5,902 bases of DNA from positions 1 through 5,902 of the forward strand of contig JADGOA010000235.1 of the NCBI GenBank assembly GCA_017883215.1, read 5' to 3'. The notes below the pieces were generated by a model. That model did not search any database and was not told where the DNA came from. It saw only the letters and a list, made by a program, of their open reading frames with translations. The stretch comes from Thermoanaerobaculia bacterium. GTDB taxonomy: Bacteria > Acidobacteriota > Thermoanaerobaculia > Gp7-AA8. Positions 1 to 5,355 of the stretch are shown here, piece after piece. Each line of letters starts with the position of its first letter. The stretch's first letter is position 1. The position numbers were made by a program, and so were the translations under genes.

Positions 1-279
1 CACCCGCTCGTCGTCGAAGTGCAACTCCAGCTCGGCCAGAGCGGCGTGAATGCGATCGGCAATTTCTCCGGCCGCCTTCTCCGTGAACGTCATCAGCACG
101 ATGCGCTCGGGCGAAAGATTTTCGTCCGCCAGCATCAGCTTCAGCACCTCGGCGACGATGGCTGTCGTTTTCCCTGTGCCGGCACCCGCCTCGATGACGA
201 TGTTCTGCCGGCGCGGCGGAGGCGGAGGAACGACATCGGCCCTCCCGCTGAAGGCGAACGCCTGTTGTTCGTTCGTCAA
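1..279 (-). CDS. addA: AddA-like UvrD/RecB-family ATP-dependent helicase, N-terminal part (runs off left edge)
   Basis: The 93 visible residues are the start of a superfamily 1 helicase. They begin with a Q-motif-like TNEQQAFAF (residues 2-10), then the Walker A loop EAGAGTGKTTA (30-40), then the motif Ia stretch VLMTFTEKAAGEIADRI (61-77). These are the usual opening motifs of UvrD, PcrA, RecB and AddA. The start is taken as the TTG at 279-277, the first codon in this frame that keeps the Q-motif; a GGAG ribosome binding site (complement of 287-290) lies 7 bases upstream. The start overlaps the stop of the upstream nuclease gene by four bases (TTGA), so the two are probably translationally coupled. 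In AddAB complexes the AddA subunit is the motor and carries its own C-terminal nuclease. That part lies outside the window, so AddA rather than another UvrD-like helicase is inferred from the AddB-like partner. A proline run (residues 18-22) before the Walker A loop is unusual. Confidence 0.85.
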   Translation of the reverse strand, partial: MTNEQQAFAFSGRADVVPPPPPRRQNIVIEAGAGTGKTTAIVAEVLKLMLADENLSPERIVLMTFTEKAAGEIADRIHAALAELELHFDDERV

Positions 280-3200
280 TCGTGAGCTCCGAGCTCCCGC
301 AGAAGCGTGCGCGGATCTTCCGACTGCGCCACCGCGTAACGCTCTTCGGGATCGTGCCGCGTCCGGCAGGCCTCCCGTACCGGGCAGTACTTGCAGGAGT
401 TGATCTCGTGGTCGTCCGGAAAGGCCGGGAACCTGCCGCGCACGATCGCCGCGGCAAAGGTGTTCAGCGTTTCGCGAACGCCGTCGGCACAGCCGCCCAG
501 ATCGAAGCCGAAGGTCTTGATGTCGCCGCCGGCAATCGGCTTGATCGTTCCGCTGACGGCATTCGCGTCGGCACGAAAAAAGTCGCTGACCGCCATCGCG
601 TAGAGCGCGAGCTGCAGGCGAACGCCGCGCTCGATCTTCGAGGCGAGCTTCGTGTGTCGCAGGGCTTTGCCGGATTTGTAGTCGACGATGCGGTAGTGGG
701 GCGGGGGGTCGGGGGGCGGGGGTCGGGGGTCGGAGGCGCTCCGGACGCTCTCGCCGACCGGCGACCCTTCAGCTCCGACCCCTTCCCCGCGCGTGTCATC
801 CTGAGCCGGCGGACGGCGGGGCTCCGGTGGAGTGGAAATGACACTGTCATTCCGAGCCGGCGGAACCCCGAAGGGGTGGAGCGCGGCGAGGAATCCCCCG
901 CCAACCCGGGGAGTGCGGGGGATCCCTCGCTGTCCTTCGCCGCTCCGCGGCTCCGGCAGCTCGGGATGACAGGCTTGGCTCTCCGAAACATCGATCCGAT
1001 CAATCTGCCCTTCGACACAAATCGGAATCCCTCCCGCGGAAATGACGAACGGCTCCTCGTGATCCGCTCCGCGTTCGCGCCGCGCGTACTTGTCGCCGAA
1101 GCCGTACTCGAAGAACCGCGGGGCGAGCTCATTCCTGGCGAGATCCTCGAGATCCTGGGCGACGAAATCGCGGAGGATGCGGCGCGCGGCCCGGCGCTCG
1201 ATGTCTCGAACGTTGCGATTGAACGGCGGCGTCTCCTCGTCGAGCCGGTCGAATTCACGGTCGATCTCCGCCTCCAGCGCGAAGACGAGAGCAGGCGGCA
1301 GTTGCGGCAGCCGCGCTTGTGCGGCCTGGCGGTCGGCGGTGGAGAGCCCGCGATAGAAGTGCTCGAGGATGCGGTGATTGAGGCTTCCCTTGTCGCGCGG
1401 GTTCAGCTCCAGCTCGCGGTCGGGATCCTCGATGTCGACCACGTGGAGGATGTGTTTGAGCAGGAACTTCTGCGGGCATTCGCCGAAATCCTCGAGCTGC
1501 GTCGGCGAGACGTGCCGGAGCGTTGTCGCGAAGTGCTCGCGAAGCGCGGCGTCTTCGATGAATCCATCGAAGGACCCGTTGGTGCCGGCGCGGGCGATGA
1601 GCTGGAGCTGGCGGCGATTCTTTGTGGCACAGACACTCTTGTCTGTGCCGGTGGCAGGCACAGGCAGGAGTGTCTGTGCCACACCTCGCGACCCCGTAAC
1701 CTCGTGACCTCGCAACCCGTCTCTCGCGCACGCTTTCGCAAAGTTCTCGAGCAGCTCCTGTTTTCGCTCCGGCTGGCGGGCGAGGACGAAGTTCTTGAGC
1801 AGTTGCGAGGGGCGGAGCGCTTTGCCGAATCCGTCGCTGCCGGAAAAGCTGAACTGCAGGGAGGACGAGGCACCATCGACGACGAGCTGGAAGAGGAGCC
1901 GTTCCTCGTCGCGGCCGTCGCCGATCCTGGGGACGCCGAGCACGGCGCGATCAGTGTCGGGCACGAGGGGATCGTCGGAGCGCCGCTGCGGAAAGATCTC
2001 GTCCTGCATGCGGACGGCGAACAGGTGAGCGAAGCTCCGGCCGCGAAAGCGCATCACGTCGCTGAGCCATACCACCGGCGTCTCCGCCGCATCTGCCGCG
2101 ACAGGAATGGACAGCTGCTCGATGGCGTCGACGACGGAGGCGACATCGAAGCGCGCCGGCATACGGCCCACGCGGGCGAAGAGGGCGGCGACGCTGTCGA
2201 GCTGCTGCACCGCGGCGAGGTCGGATGGCGTGCGGATGGAGAAGCGGGCGGCGATGGCGCCCACCAGAGCGCTCCACTCCGCGCCGCGGTGCGTCCCTGC
2301 AGCCAGTGGCGCGGTCAGCTCCTCCAGCTCGGCGACGAGCCTGACGTAGTCGCCGATGACGAGCGACTTCTCGCCCCGGCCGCGCAGCTCTTCGCTCGTT
2401 CCACCCGATATGTGCCGCTGGCGCGTTTCCTGATCCGCGGAGTCGACGTTGATTCGCGTCTGCGTCCGCAGGCCGTCGCGGACGACCTCCAGCACGTCGG
2501 CGCGTCGGAAGTCCCTCTCGCGCAGGCGGAGGATCGTCACGGTCGCACGGCCGATGCGGTGGGCGATGAGCGGCAACTCTTCGGTCGCCGTGGTGCGGAA
2601 GCCGTATTCGGCGGCGAAGCGGTTGAATAGGTGGACGTCGGCGTCTTCGAGAGAGCGCGCCACGATGCCGATCGACTGTGGCTGCGCGCCGTCCGAAAGG
2701 AGACGCGTCACCTGCGCGCAGACCGCGCGGATCTCGGCGTCGCGCCGGTCGTGTTCGGAGACCGTCCATGGCGTGGAGTGCGGACGTCCTCGTCCGCCGC
2801 CGCCGGGCGTCCTCGCCCGGCGGTCATCATCCGGCAATAGGCGATCATCGTCTGGCATGGGAACGATCGGACGAGGACGTCCGATCGTTGCGGACGAGGA
2901 CGTCCGCACTCCGCCCAACGCGGTCATCGCCTCGATGAATGGATTCGCGAACGCGTAGGCGTCGTCGGCTGTCGCCGGCACGTACATCGCCCCCAGCTTT
3001 CCTGCGCGTGCGAGCGCCTCGATGATCGCGCGCTGCATCCCGGTCATGTCGTAGAACCCGGCGACGATCTGGGGCGGGAGCGGAGCGCCGGCGTCGATCA
3101 GTTTCGCGGCGCGGGCGAAAACGTCCGCCGCGTCGACGGCGCCGAGGATGGTGATGAGGTGTTCGTATTCCGTCCAGGCGCGGACGATGAGGGCTGTCCG

Positions 3201-3644
3201 TTCGCGGTTGCGCAGGTGAGCAGCCGGCACGCGCTTGCGAAACTCGCGCAGCGTCAGCCCACTGTCGCGCATGTCGCGGTAGGAGCGCTCGAGCATCGCG
3301 CCGATGCCGCGGCTCTGTGTGATGGGGTCGTCGATGGATCGGACGGCGGCGCGCATCGCCAGCCGTCGTTCGGCGTCGCTGGCGATCCGCGGGAATTCTC
3401 CCGCTGCGTTCAGCAGCCGCCGCGCGAAGGTGTCGAGCGTCTGCAGTTGCAGGCCGGCGACGCCGCCGCGGACCCGCGACGCCAGCTCGCGCGCGATTCC
3501 CTGCGCCACGCCGCTCGAGGCCACGAGGACCTCTTCGCTCCACGGCTGCAGTGCGTCGCCGGCGCGCCGCTCCTCGAGCCGCGCCGCGACATCCGCAGCC
3601 AGCCGGTCGTAACGCTCGAAATGTAGGGGAAAGGACGACGGCAT
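276..3644 (-). CDS. addB: AddB-like PD-(D/E)XK nuclease / inactivated helicase subunit carrying in-frame repeat insertions
   Basis: This 1122-residue protein has the layout of AddB: a helicase-like N-terminal half and a RecB-family nuclease at the C-terminus. The N-terminal region (LVASSGVAQGIARELA, 40-55) lacks a usable Walker A loop. Residues 531-552 (MRFRGRSFAHLF..DEIFP) and 579-600 (DEERLLF..) resemble late UvrD motifs. The nuclease shows SPTQLEDFGECPQKF (713-727), GSLNH with H757, GQIDRID (879-885, D882), DYKSGK (D988, K990) and QLALY (Q1011, Y1015). C723 with C1084, C1087 and C1093 (CKYCPVREAC) fits the AddB 4Fe-4S cluster. It is expected to act in the cytoplasm on broken DNA ends with the helicase encoded next. 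Insertions of repeat DNA add residues 245-290, about 643-674 and 892-982. Without them the protein would be about 950 residues, and the last one separates D882 from D988. The ATG start has no ribosome binding site but has TACAAT 11 bases upstream. Whether the nuclease still works is uncertain. Confidence 0.85.
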   Translation of the reverse strand: MPSSFPLHFERYDRLAADVAARLEERRAGDALQPWSEEVLVASSGVAQGIARELASRVRGGVAGLQLQTLDTFARRLLNAAGEFPRIASDAERRLAMRAAVRSIDDPITQSRGIGAMLERSYRDMRDSGLTLREFRKRVPAAHLRNRERTALIVRAWTEYEHLITILGAVDAADVFARAAKLIDAGAPLPPQIVAGFYDMTGMQRAIIEALARAGKLGAMYVPATADDAYAFANPFIEAMTALGGVRTSSSATIGRPRPIVPMPDDDRLLPDDDRRARTPGGGGRGRPHSTPWTVSEHDRRDAEIRAVCAQVTRLLSDGAQPQSIGIVARSLEDADVHLFNRFAAEYGFRTTATEELPLIAHRIGRATVTILRLRERDFRRADVLEVVRDGLRTQTRINVDSADQETRQRHISGGTSEELRGRGEKSLVIGDYVRLVAELEELTAPLAAGTHRGAEWSALVGAIAARFSIRTPSDLAAVQQLDSVAALFARVGRMPARFDVASVVDAIEQLSIPVAADAAETPVVWLSDVMRFRGRSFAHLFAVRMQDEIFPQRRSDDPLVPDTDRAVLGVPRIGDGRDEERLLFQLVVDGASSSLQFSFSGSDGFGKALRPSQLLKNFVLARQPERKQELLENFAKACARDGLRGHEVTGSRGVAQTLLPVPATGTDKSVCATKNRRQLQLIARAGTNGSFDGFIEDAALREHFATTLRHVSPTQLEDFGECPQKFLLKHILHVVDIEDPDRELELNPRDKGSLNHRILEHFYRGLSTADRQAAQARLPQLPPALVFALEAEIDREFDRLDEETPPFNRNVRDIERRAARRILRDFVAQDLEDLARNELAPRFFEYGFGDKYARRERGADHEEPFVISAGGIPICVEGQIDRIDVSESQACHPELPEPRSGEGQRGIPRTPRVGGGFLAALHPFGVPPARNDSVISTPPEPRRPPAQDDTRGEGVGAEGSPVGESVRSASDPRPPPPDPPPHYRIVDYKSGKALRHTKLASKIERGVRLQLALYAMAVSDFFRADANAVSGTIKPIAGGDIKTFGFDLGGCADGVRETLNTFAAAIVRGRFPAFPDDHEINSCKYCPVREACRTRHDPEERYAVAQSEDPRTLLRELGAHD
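698..733 (+). other. Run of G-tracts with G-quadruplex potential
   Basis: The plus strand carries five G-runs of 4, 6, 6, 5 and 5 bases (698-701, 703-708, 711-716, 718-722, 725-729) separated by single C or TC spacers, then a GG. This meets the usual pattern for an intramolecular G-quadruplex with very short loops. It lies on the template strand of the addB-like gene, so a fold would form in DNA rather than in the addB mRNA, where the stretch is C-rich. Confidence 0.7.
699..971. repeat. Composite palindromic repeat cluster inserted in the addB nuclease domain (91 codons)
   Basis: This stretch encodes residues 892-982 of the AddB-like protein, rich in Pro, Arg, Gly and Ser and unlike its flanks. 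It contains three abutting elements: a G-rich element with 10-bp inverted arms (726-735 and 773-782), a 52-bp unit (793-844) and a 129-bp unit (844-972). The flanking protein reads naturally across it, with GQIDRIDVSESQA before and HYRIVDYKSGK after. The total of 273 bases is a whole number of codons. The exact ends are inferred from where family-like sequence stops. Confidence 0.75.
793..844. repeat. Short palindromic unit (GTGTCAT ... ATGACAC)
   Basis: Exact 7-base inverted ends (793-799 and 838-844) bound a 52-base unit. Its first 19 bases from 795 match 17 of 19 with those of the next unit from 846, so the two are tandem members of one family. It is read in frame as part of residues 892-982 of the AddB-like protein. 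Confidence 0.7.
844..972. repeat. Palindromic unit with 14-base terminal inverted repeats (CTGTCATTCCGAGC)
   Basis: The ends 844-857 and 959-972 are inverted copies matching at 13 of 14 positions. Inside, 891-901 and 915-925 form a second stem (10 of 11 paired). The layout (GTCATTCCGAG at one end, TCGGGATGAC at the other, no room for a transposase) is that of a small non-autonomous, MITE-like palindromic element. Similar GTCATTCCGAG...GGGATGAC repeats are, as I recall, common in several GC-rich environmental phyla. Confidence 0.75.
1623..1683. repeat. 61-bp palindrome with perfect 16-bp arms, inserted in addB
   Basis: Positions 1623-1638 and 1668-1683 are perfect 16-base inverted repeats (TGTGGCACAGACACTC and its complement). 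A nested CTGTGCC/GGCACAG pair (1643-1649 and 1657-1663) lies inside. It is translated as residues 654-674 (GVAQTLLPVPATGTD...), in the linker just before the nuclease domain. No stop codon occurs within it in any of the six frames. Peptides of the AQTLLPVPATGTDKSVCAT kind recur, as I recall, in predicted proteins of unrelated function, as expected for a dispersed DNA repeat. Confidence 0.8.
1683..1717 (-). repeat. 8-bp tandem array GGTYRCGR x4 next to the palindrome
   Basis: On the minus strand four consecutive octamers read GGTTGCGA, GGTCACGA, GGTTACGG, GGTCGCGA, followed by GGT. They encode roughly residues 643-653 of the AddB-like protein. The array directly abuts the 61-bp palindrome and resembles in period and core the GGTCRCCA array at 3708-3756. 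Confidence 0.7.
2775..2912. repeat. 138-bp inverted-repeat element made of four hairpins with a constant GTCCTC/GAGGAC loop
   Basis: Perfect 23-base inverted arms (2775-2797 and 2890-2912) enclose the element. It contains four small hairpins: stem GCGGAC with loop GTCCTC (2780-2797), stem CGCCGGGC with loop GTCCTC (2801-2822), stem AACGATCGGAC with loop GAGGAC (2862-2889), and stem GCGGAC with loop GAGGAC (2890-2907). The loop is invariant, two copies in each orientation, while the stems differ but always self-pair. At exactly 46 codons it encodes residues 245-290 of the AddB-like protein, rich in Arg, Asp, Ser and Gly, in an inter-domain linker. Confidence 0.85.
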
Positions 3645-3655
3645 TAGTTATTCGA

Positions 3656-3661
3656 ATTGTA
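3656..3661 (-). promoter_or_regulatory. Candidate -10 element of the addB-like gene (TACAAT)
   Basis: TACAAT on the minus strand lies 11 bases before the ATG at 3644. Transcription would begin within a few bases of the start codon. No ribosome binding site lies in the short gap and no good -35 box is visible. Confidence 0.5.
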
Positions 3662-3680
3662 GCAAGCGGAAGGTAGGCGA

Positions 3681-3788
3681 GTCCTGAGTCCGAGTCGCAC
3701 GCGACCGGGTCACCAGGTCGCCAGGTCGCCATGGCAACCAGGTGACCCGGCGACCCCACTCAGGACTCAGGACTCAGGACTCAGCACT
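3681..3788. repeat. Nested inverted and tandem repeat complex between divergent promoters
   Basis: The outer arms are GTCCTGAGT (3681-3689) and its complement ACTCAGGAC (3758-3766). The inner arms are CCGGGTCACC (3705-3714) and GGTGACCCGG (3741-3750), both perfect. Between and around them runs an 8-base tandem series (GGTCACCA, GGTCGCCA, GGTCGCCA, a 9-base variant, GGTGACCC, GGCGACCC; 3708-3756). The right flank is a 7-base tandem ACTCAGG repeated almost four times (3758-3784). It occupies about half of the 204-base gap between the two divergent genes. Confidence 0.8.
3758..3784 (+). repeat. 7-bp tandem repeat ACTCAGG, 3.9 copies
   Basis: Three perfect ACTCAGG copies at 3758, 3765 and 3772 are followed by ACTCAG at 3779. 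The inverted counterpart GTCCTGAGT occurs once at 3681-3689, so the array is the expanded right arm of the larger palindrome. Confidence 0.85.
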
Positions 3789-3834
3789 ATGGTACTGATC
3801 TGGCAATCTCTCCTCCAGCTCGCATGCGATCCGA

Positions 3835-3840
3835 CATAAT
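3835..3840 (+). promoter_or_regulatory. Candidate -10 element of the VanZ-like gene (CATAAT)
   Basis: CATAAT ends 8 bases before the ATG at 3849. The predicted transcript would be leaderless or nearly so, in agreement with the absence of a ribosome binding site. No convincing -35 box is seen at the usual distance. Confidence 0.5.
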
Positions 3841-3848
3841 CGCCAGAC

Positions 3849-4331
3849 ATGGGGAGACGGGAAGTCCGCGTCGTCCGGGTGCCCAAAGGGGTGACGGCTG
3901 TATTGCTGCTCCTCACCTCGGCGGGCATGCTGGCCATTTTCTACCTCCTCTCGCAGCACGCCTACGTGAGGCCGACGGGATCGAGCGCGGATCTGCTCCG
4001 CCGCGCGATGACGGCCGAGGAAGCCGGAACGCTCACGCCGACGAGGCTCATCGCCTCGCTCTGGCCGGTTGCGGCCAACCTCGGACTGTTCGTGCCGTGG
4101 GGTTTTCTCGCGTTCGTGGCGCTCGACCGTCCCCAGCGTCCGCGCTCGATGACTTACGCGATCACGATTCTGGGCGGTATCCTTTTCGCGAGCGCGATTC
4201 AGGTGTGGGACATGTCGATGCCCGCTCGCGTCACCACCGCCTCGGACGCCGTCGCCAACGGCGTGGGGACGTTCTGCGGGGCGATCCTCGGACATCTCCG
4301 CAAGCAGGTGCGAGTCCGCTTCGATTACTGA
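3849..4331 (+). CDS. VanZ-like integral membrane protein
   Basis: This 160-residue protein has four hydrophobic segments at about 14-34, 72-92, 101-120 and 132-150, with an amphipathic stretch (35-68) after the first. The VanZ-family signature is visible: ANLGLFVPWGFLAF (76-89) in the second helix, SAIQ (115-118) near the end of the third, R127, and DAVANGVGTFCGAILG (133-148) with its D...N..G...G spacing in the fourth. VanZ was named for teicoplanin resistance in the vanA cluster, but most homologues have no known function, so no antibiotic role should be read into this copy. The ATG is chosen because it follows a -10-like CATAAT by 8 bases and gives a basic N-terminus before the first helix. 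A longer overlapping frame from 3824 has no membrane or family features. It is the first gene of the rightward block; the receiver gene follows after 40 bases. Confidence 0.8.
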   Translation: MGRREVRVVRVPKGVTAVLLLLTSAGMLAIFYLLSQHAYVRPTGSSADLLRRAMTAEEAGTLTPTRLIASLWPVAANLGLFVPWGFLAFVALDRPQRPRSMTYAITILGGILFASAIQVWDMSMPARVTTASDAVANGVGTFCGAILGHLRKQVRVRFDY

Positions 4332-4344
4332 CAACCTCTGATAC

Positions 4345-4367
4345 GACCCCTCGCGGGTCCTCGAGGG
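4345..4367 (+). promoter_or_regulatory. Leader with two mutually exclusive hairpins over the receiver gene ribosome binding site
   Basis: The GAGGG ribosome binding site at 4363-4367 can pair, as CGAGGG (4362-4367), with CCCTCG (4348-4353), closing an 8-base loop. Alternatively GACCC (4345-4349) can pair with GGGTC (4355-4359), which leaves the binding site free. Both use the same bases, so they cannot form together. The pairing is seen; a regulatory role is inference. Confidence 0.35.
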
Positions 4368-4371
4368 CAGC

Positions 4372-4731
4372 GTGATTCTCGTCGTGGAGGACGACCCCCA
4401 GGTCGCACGCCTCATATCGCTGGTGCTGCAGCGCAACGGGCACCACGCGGAAGTCGTCTCCGACGGCGAGAGCGCGCTCCAGCGGGCCCAGGCCAACCGG
4501 CCGTTGATGATTTTCGCCGATCTCACGATCAAGGGAATGGGAGGCGAGGAGCTTTGCAGTGCGCTCAAGTCGCATCCCGATACACGCAGCATCCCCTATG
4601 TCATCGTGTCGGGCGATCGCGACCTGGCCGAAAAGGCGCGGGTGTGCGGCGCCGATGATTACATGGGCAAACCTTTTGAATTCGAAGACCTGATTCGCCT
4701 CGTCGAGAAATATGCAAGAGCTGAAAGCTGA
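4372..4731 (+). CDS. Single-domain CheY-like response regulator receiver
   Basis: The 119 residues form one receiver domain and nothing else. The acidic pair D7-D8 follows the first strand (ILVVEDD), D50 is the expected phosphoacceptor (MIFADLTIKGMGG), S80 is the conserved hydroxyl residue (YVIVSGD), and K100 lies in the GKPFE turn. All residues needed for phosphorylation are present, so it should be an active phospho-receiver. There is no DNA-binding or enzymatic output domain, so it must act through a partner protein. No histidine kinase is in the window. The GTG start is chosen because it begins the first strand exactly and has GAGGG 4 bases upstream. Its last 20 bases overlap the next gene, which suggests co-translation with the tail-anchored protein, a plausible but unproven partner. 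The usual MPxMDG turn after D50 reads TIKGMGG. Confidence 0.92.
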   Translation: MILVVEDDPQVARLISLVLQRNGHHAEVVSDGESALQRAQANRPLMIFADLTIKGMGGEELCSALKSHPDTRSIPYVIVSGDRDLAEKARVCGADDYMGKPFEFEDLIRLVEKYARAES

Positions 4732-5329
4732 GAAGCCGATCGAATCTCCCGCCGGCACGAACGTCGTTTCGCGCCTGATGGAGCTCCTGGCCGCAGAAGG
4801 ATTCACCACCGAGCAATCACAGGATGAGTGGAAGGAGTTCGGGGAGATCATCTTCCGCCGTGACGAGAAGATCTCGTTCGCCACCGGCGAGACCATCGTG
4901 ATCTTCACGCGCGTTCCGGAGCTGAACGAGCGCATCCTGCGGCAGACTTCGGAGTCGGTCGTCAATACCTACAAGGCCAAGAGCGTGGCGCAGAAGGTGC
5001 TGTCAGTTCTTCAGTCGACGACGGTCTACCACTGCCTCGTGGTGGGGGGCGATCAGCCCTACAGCGACGTCCTGGACGACTACATCGTGCGCAGCGGCGG
5101 GGCGACGTTCATCCCGGTGGTGATGGTGCCGGAGATCAACCAGGTCCTTTACCCGCAGCCCGAAGAGCGTGTCGGCTCGGTCGGCCCTCGCATCGAGTAC
5201 CTGCAGTTCCTCCTCGGGGAGCGGCGGGAGAGCGTGAACATGCACCGGCTGACCATCCAGGCGTTCTACGTCTTGATCGGAGTGGTGGTGGTGTTGCTGC
5301 TGGCGGTCGGGTTCTCGTTCGTGCGGTGA
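4712..5329 (+). CDS. Uncharacterised protein with a single C-terminal membrane anchor
   Basis: I do not recognise a family for this 205-residue protein. A short polar N-terminus (1-20) precedes a soluble domain of about 155 residues that looks alpha/beta: FGEIIFRRDEKISF (43-56), TIVIFTRV (61-68), VYHCLVVGGD (105-114) and ATFIPVVMVPEIN (131-143) read as strands. The C-terminus has one strong hydrophobic segment (about 181-203, AFYVLIGVVVVLLLAVGF) ending two residues before the stop. There is no signal peptide, so the soluble part is expected to face the cytoplasm, tail-anchored. The ATG at 4712 overlaps the receiver gene by 20 bases and has a weak GAGAAA just upstream; the next Met in frame (residue 23) has no better ribosome binding site. 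The overlap suggests a functional link to the receiver, perhaps as its membrane-bound output or scaffold. That is inference only. Confidence 0.75.
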   Translation: MQELKAEKPIESPAGTNVVSRLMELLAAEGFTTEQSQDEWKEFGEIIFRRDEKISFATGETIVIFTRVPELNERILRQTSESVVNTYKAKSVAQKVLSVLQSTTVYHCLVVGGDQPYSDVLDDYIVRSGGATFIPVVMVPEINQVLYPQPEERVGSVGPRIEYLQFLLGERRESVNMHRLTIQAFYVLIGVVVVLLLAVGFSFVR

Positions 5330-5355
5330 GAACGGGGCGATACCAAGCCTGTCTT

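Noticed and set aside
282..2630. A 782-codon open frame on the plus strand, antisense to the addB-like gene
   Set aside because: It has no recognisable motif, runs through the inserted repeats, and is the usual antisense shadow of a GC-rich gene. The opposite strand carries clear nuclease motifs.
3708..3784. CRISPR-like array
   Set aside because: The repeats are 7-8 bases, directly adjacent, without unique spacers and without cas genes.
3849..4331. Glycopeptide resistance gene
   Set aside because: VanZ-like proteins are widespread with unknown roles, and no vanHAX or vanRS-type genes are present. The nearby receiver lacks the DNA-binding domain of VanR.
4329..4345. Separate promoter for the receiver gene (CTGACA ... 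GATACG)
   Set aside because: The spacing is far too short for -35 and -10 boxes and the hexamers are weak; read-through from the VanZ-like gene is simpler.
3824..4375. Longer plus-strand frame (183 codons) overlapping the VanZ-like gene
   Set aside because: Its product has no membrane segments or family features, while the overlapping frame from 3849 shows the VanZ pattern.
3774..4592. Minus-strand open frame of 272 codons opposite the VanZ-like and receiver genes
   Set aside because: It is rich in Arg and His, lacks any domain, and overlaps two well-supported genes on the other strand.
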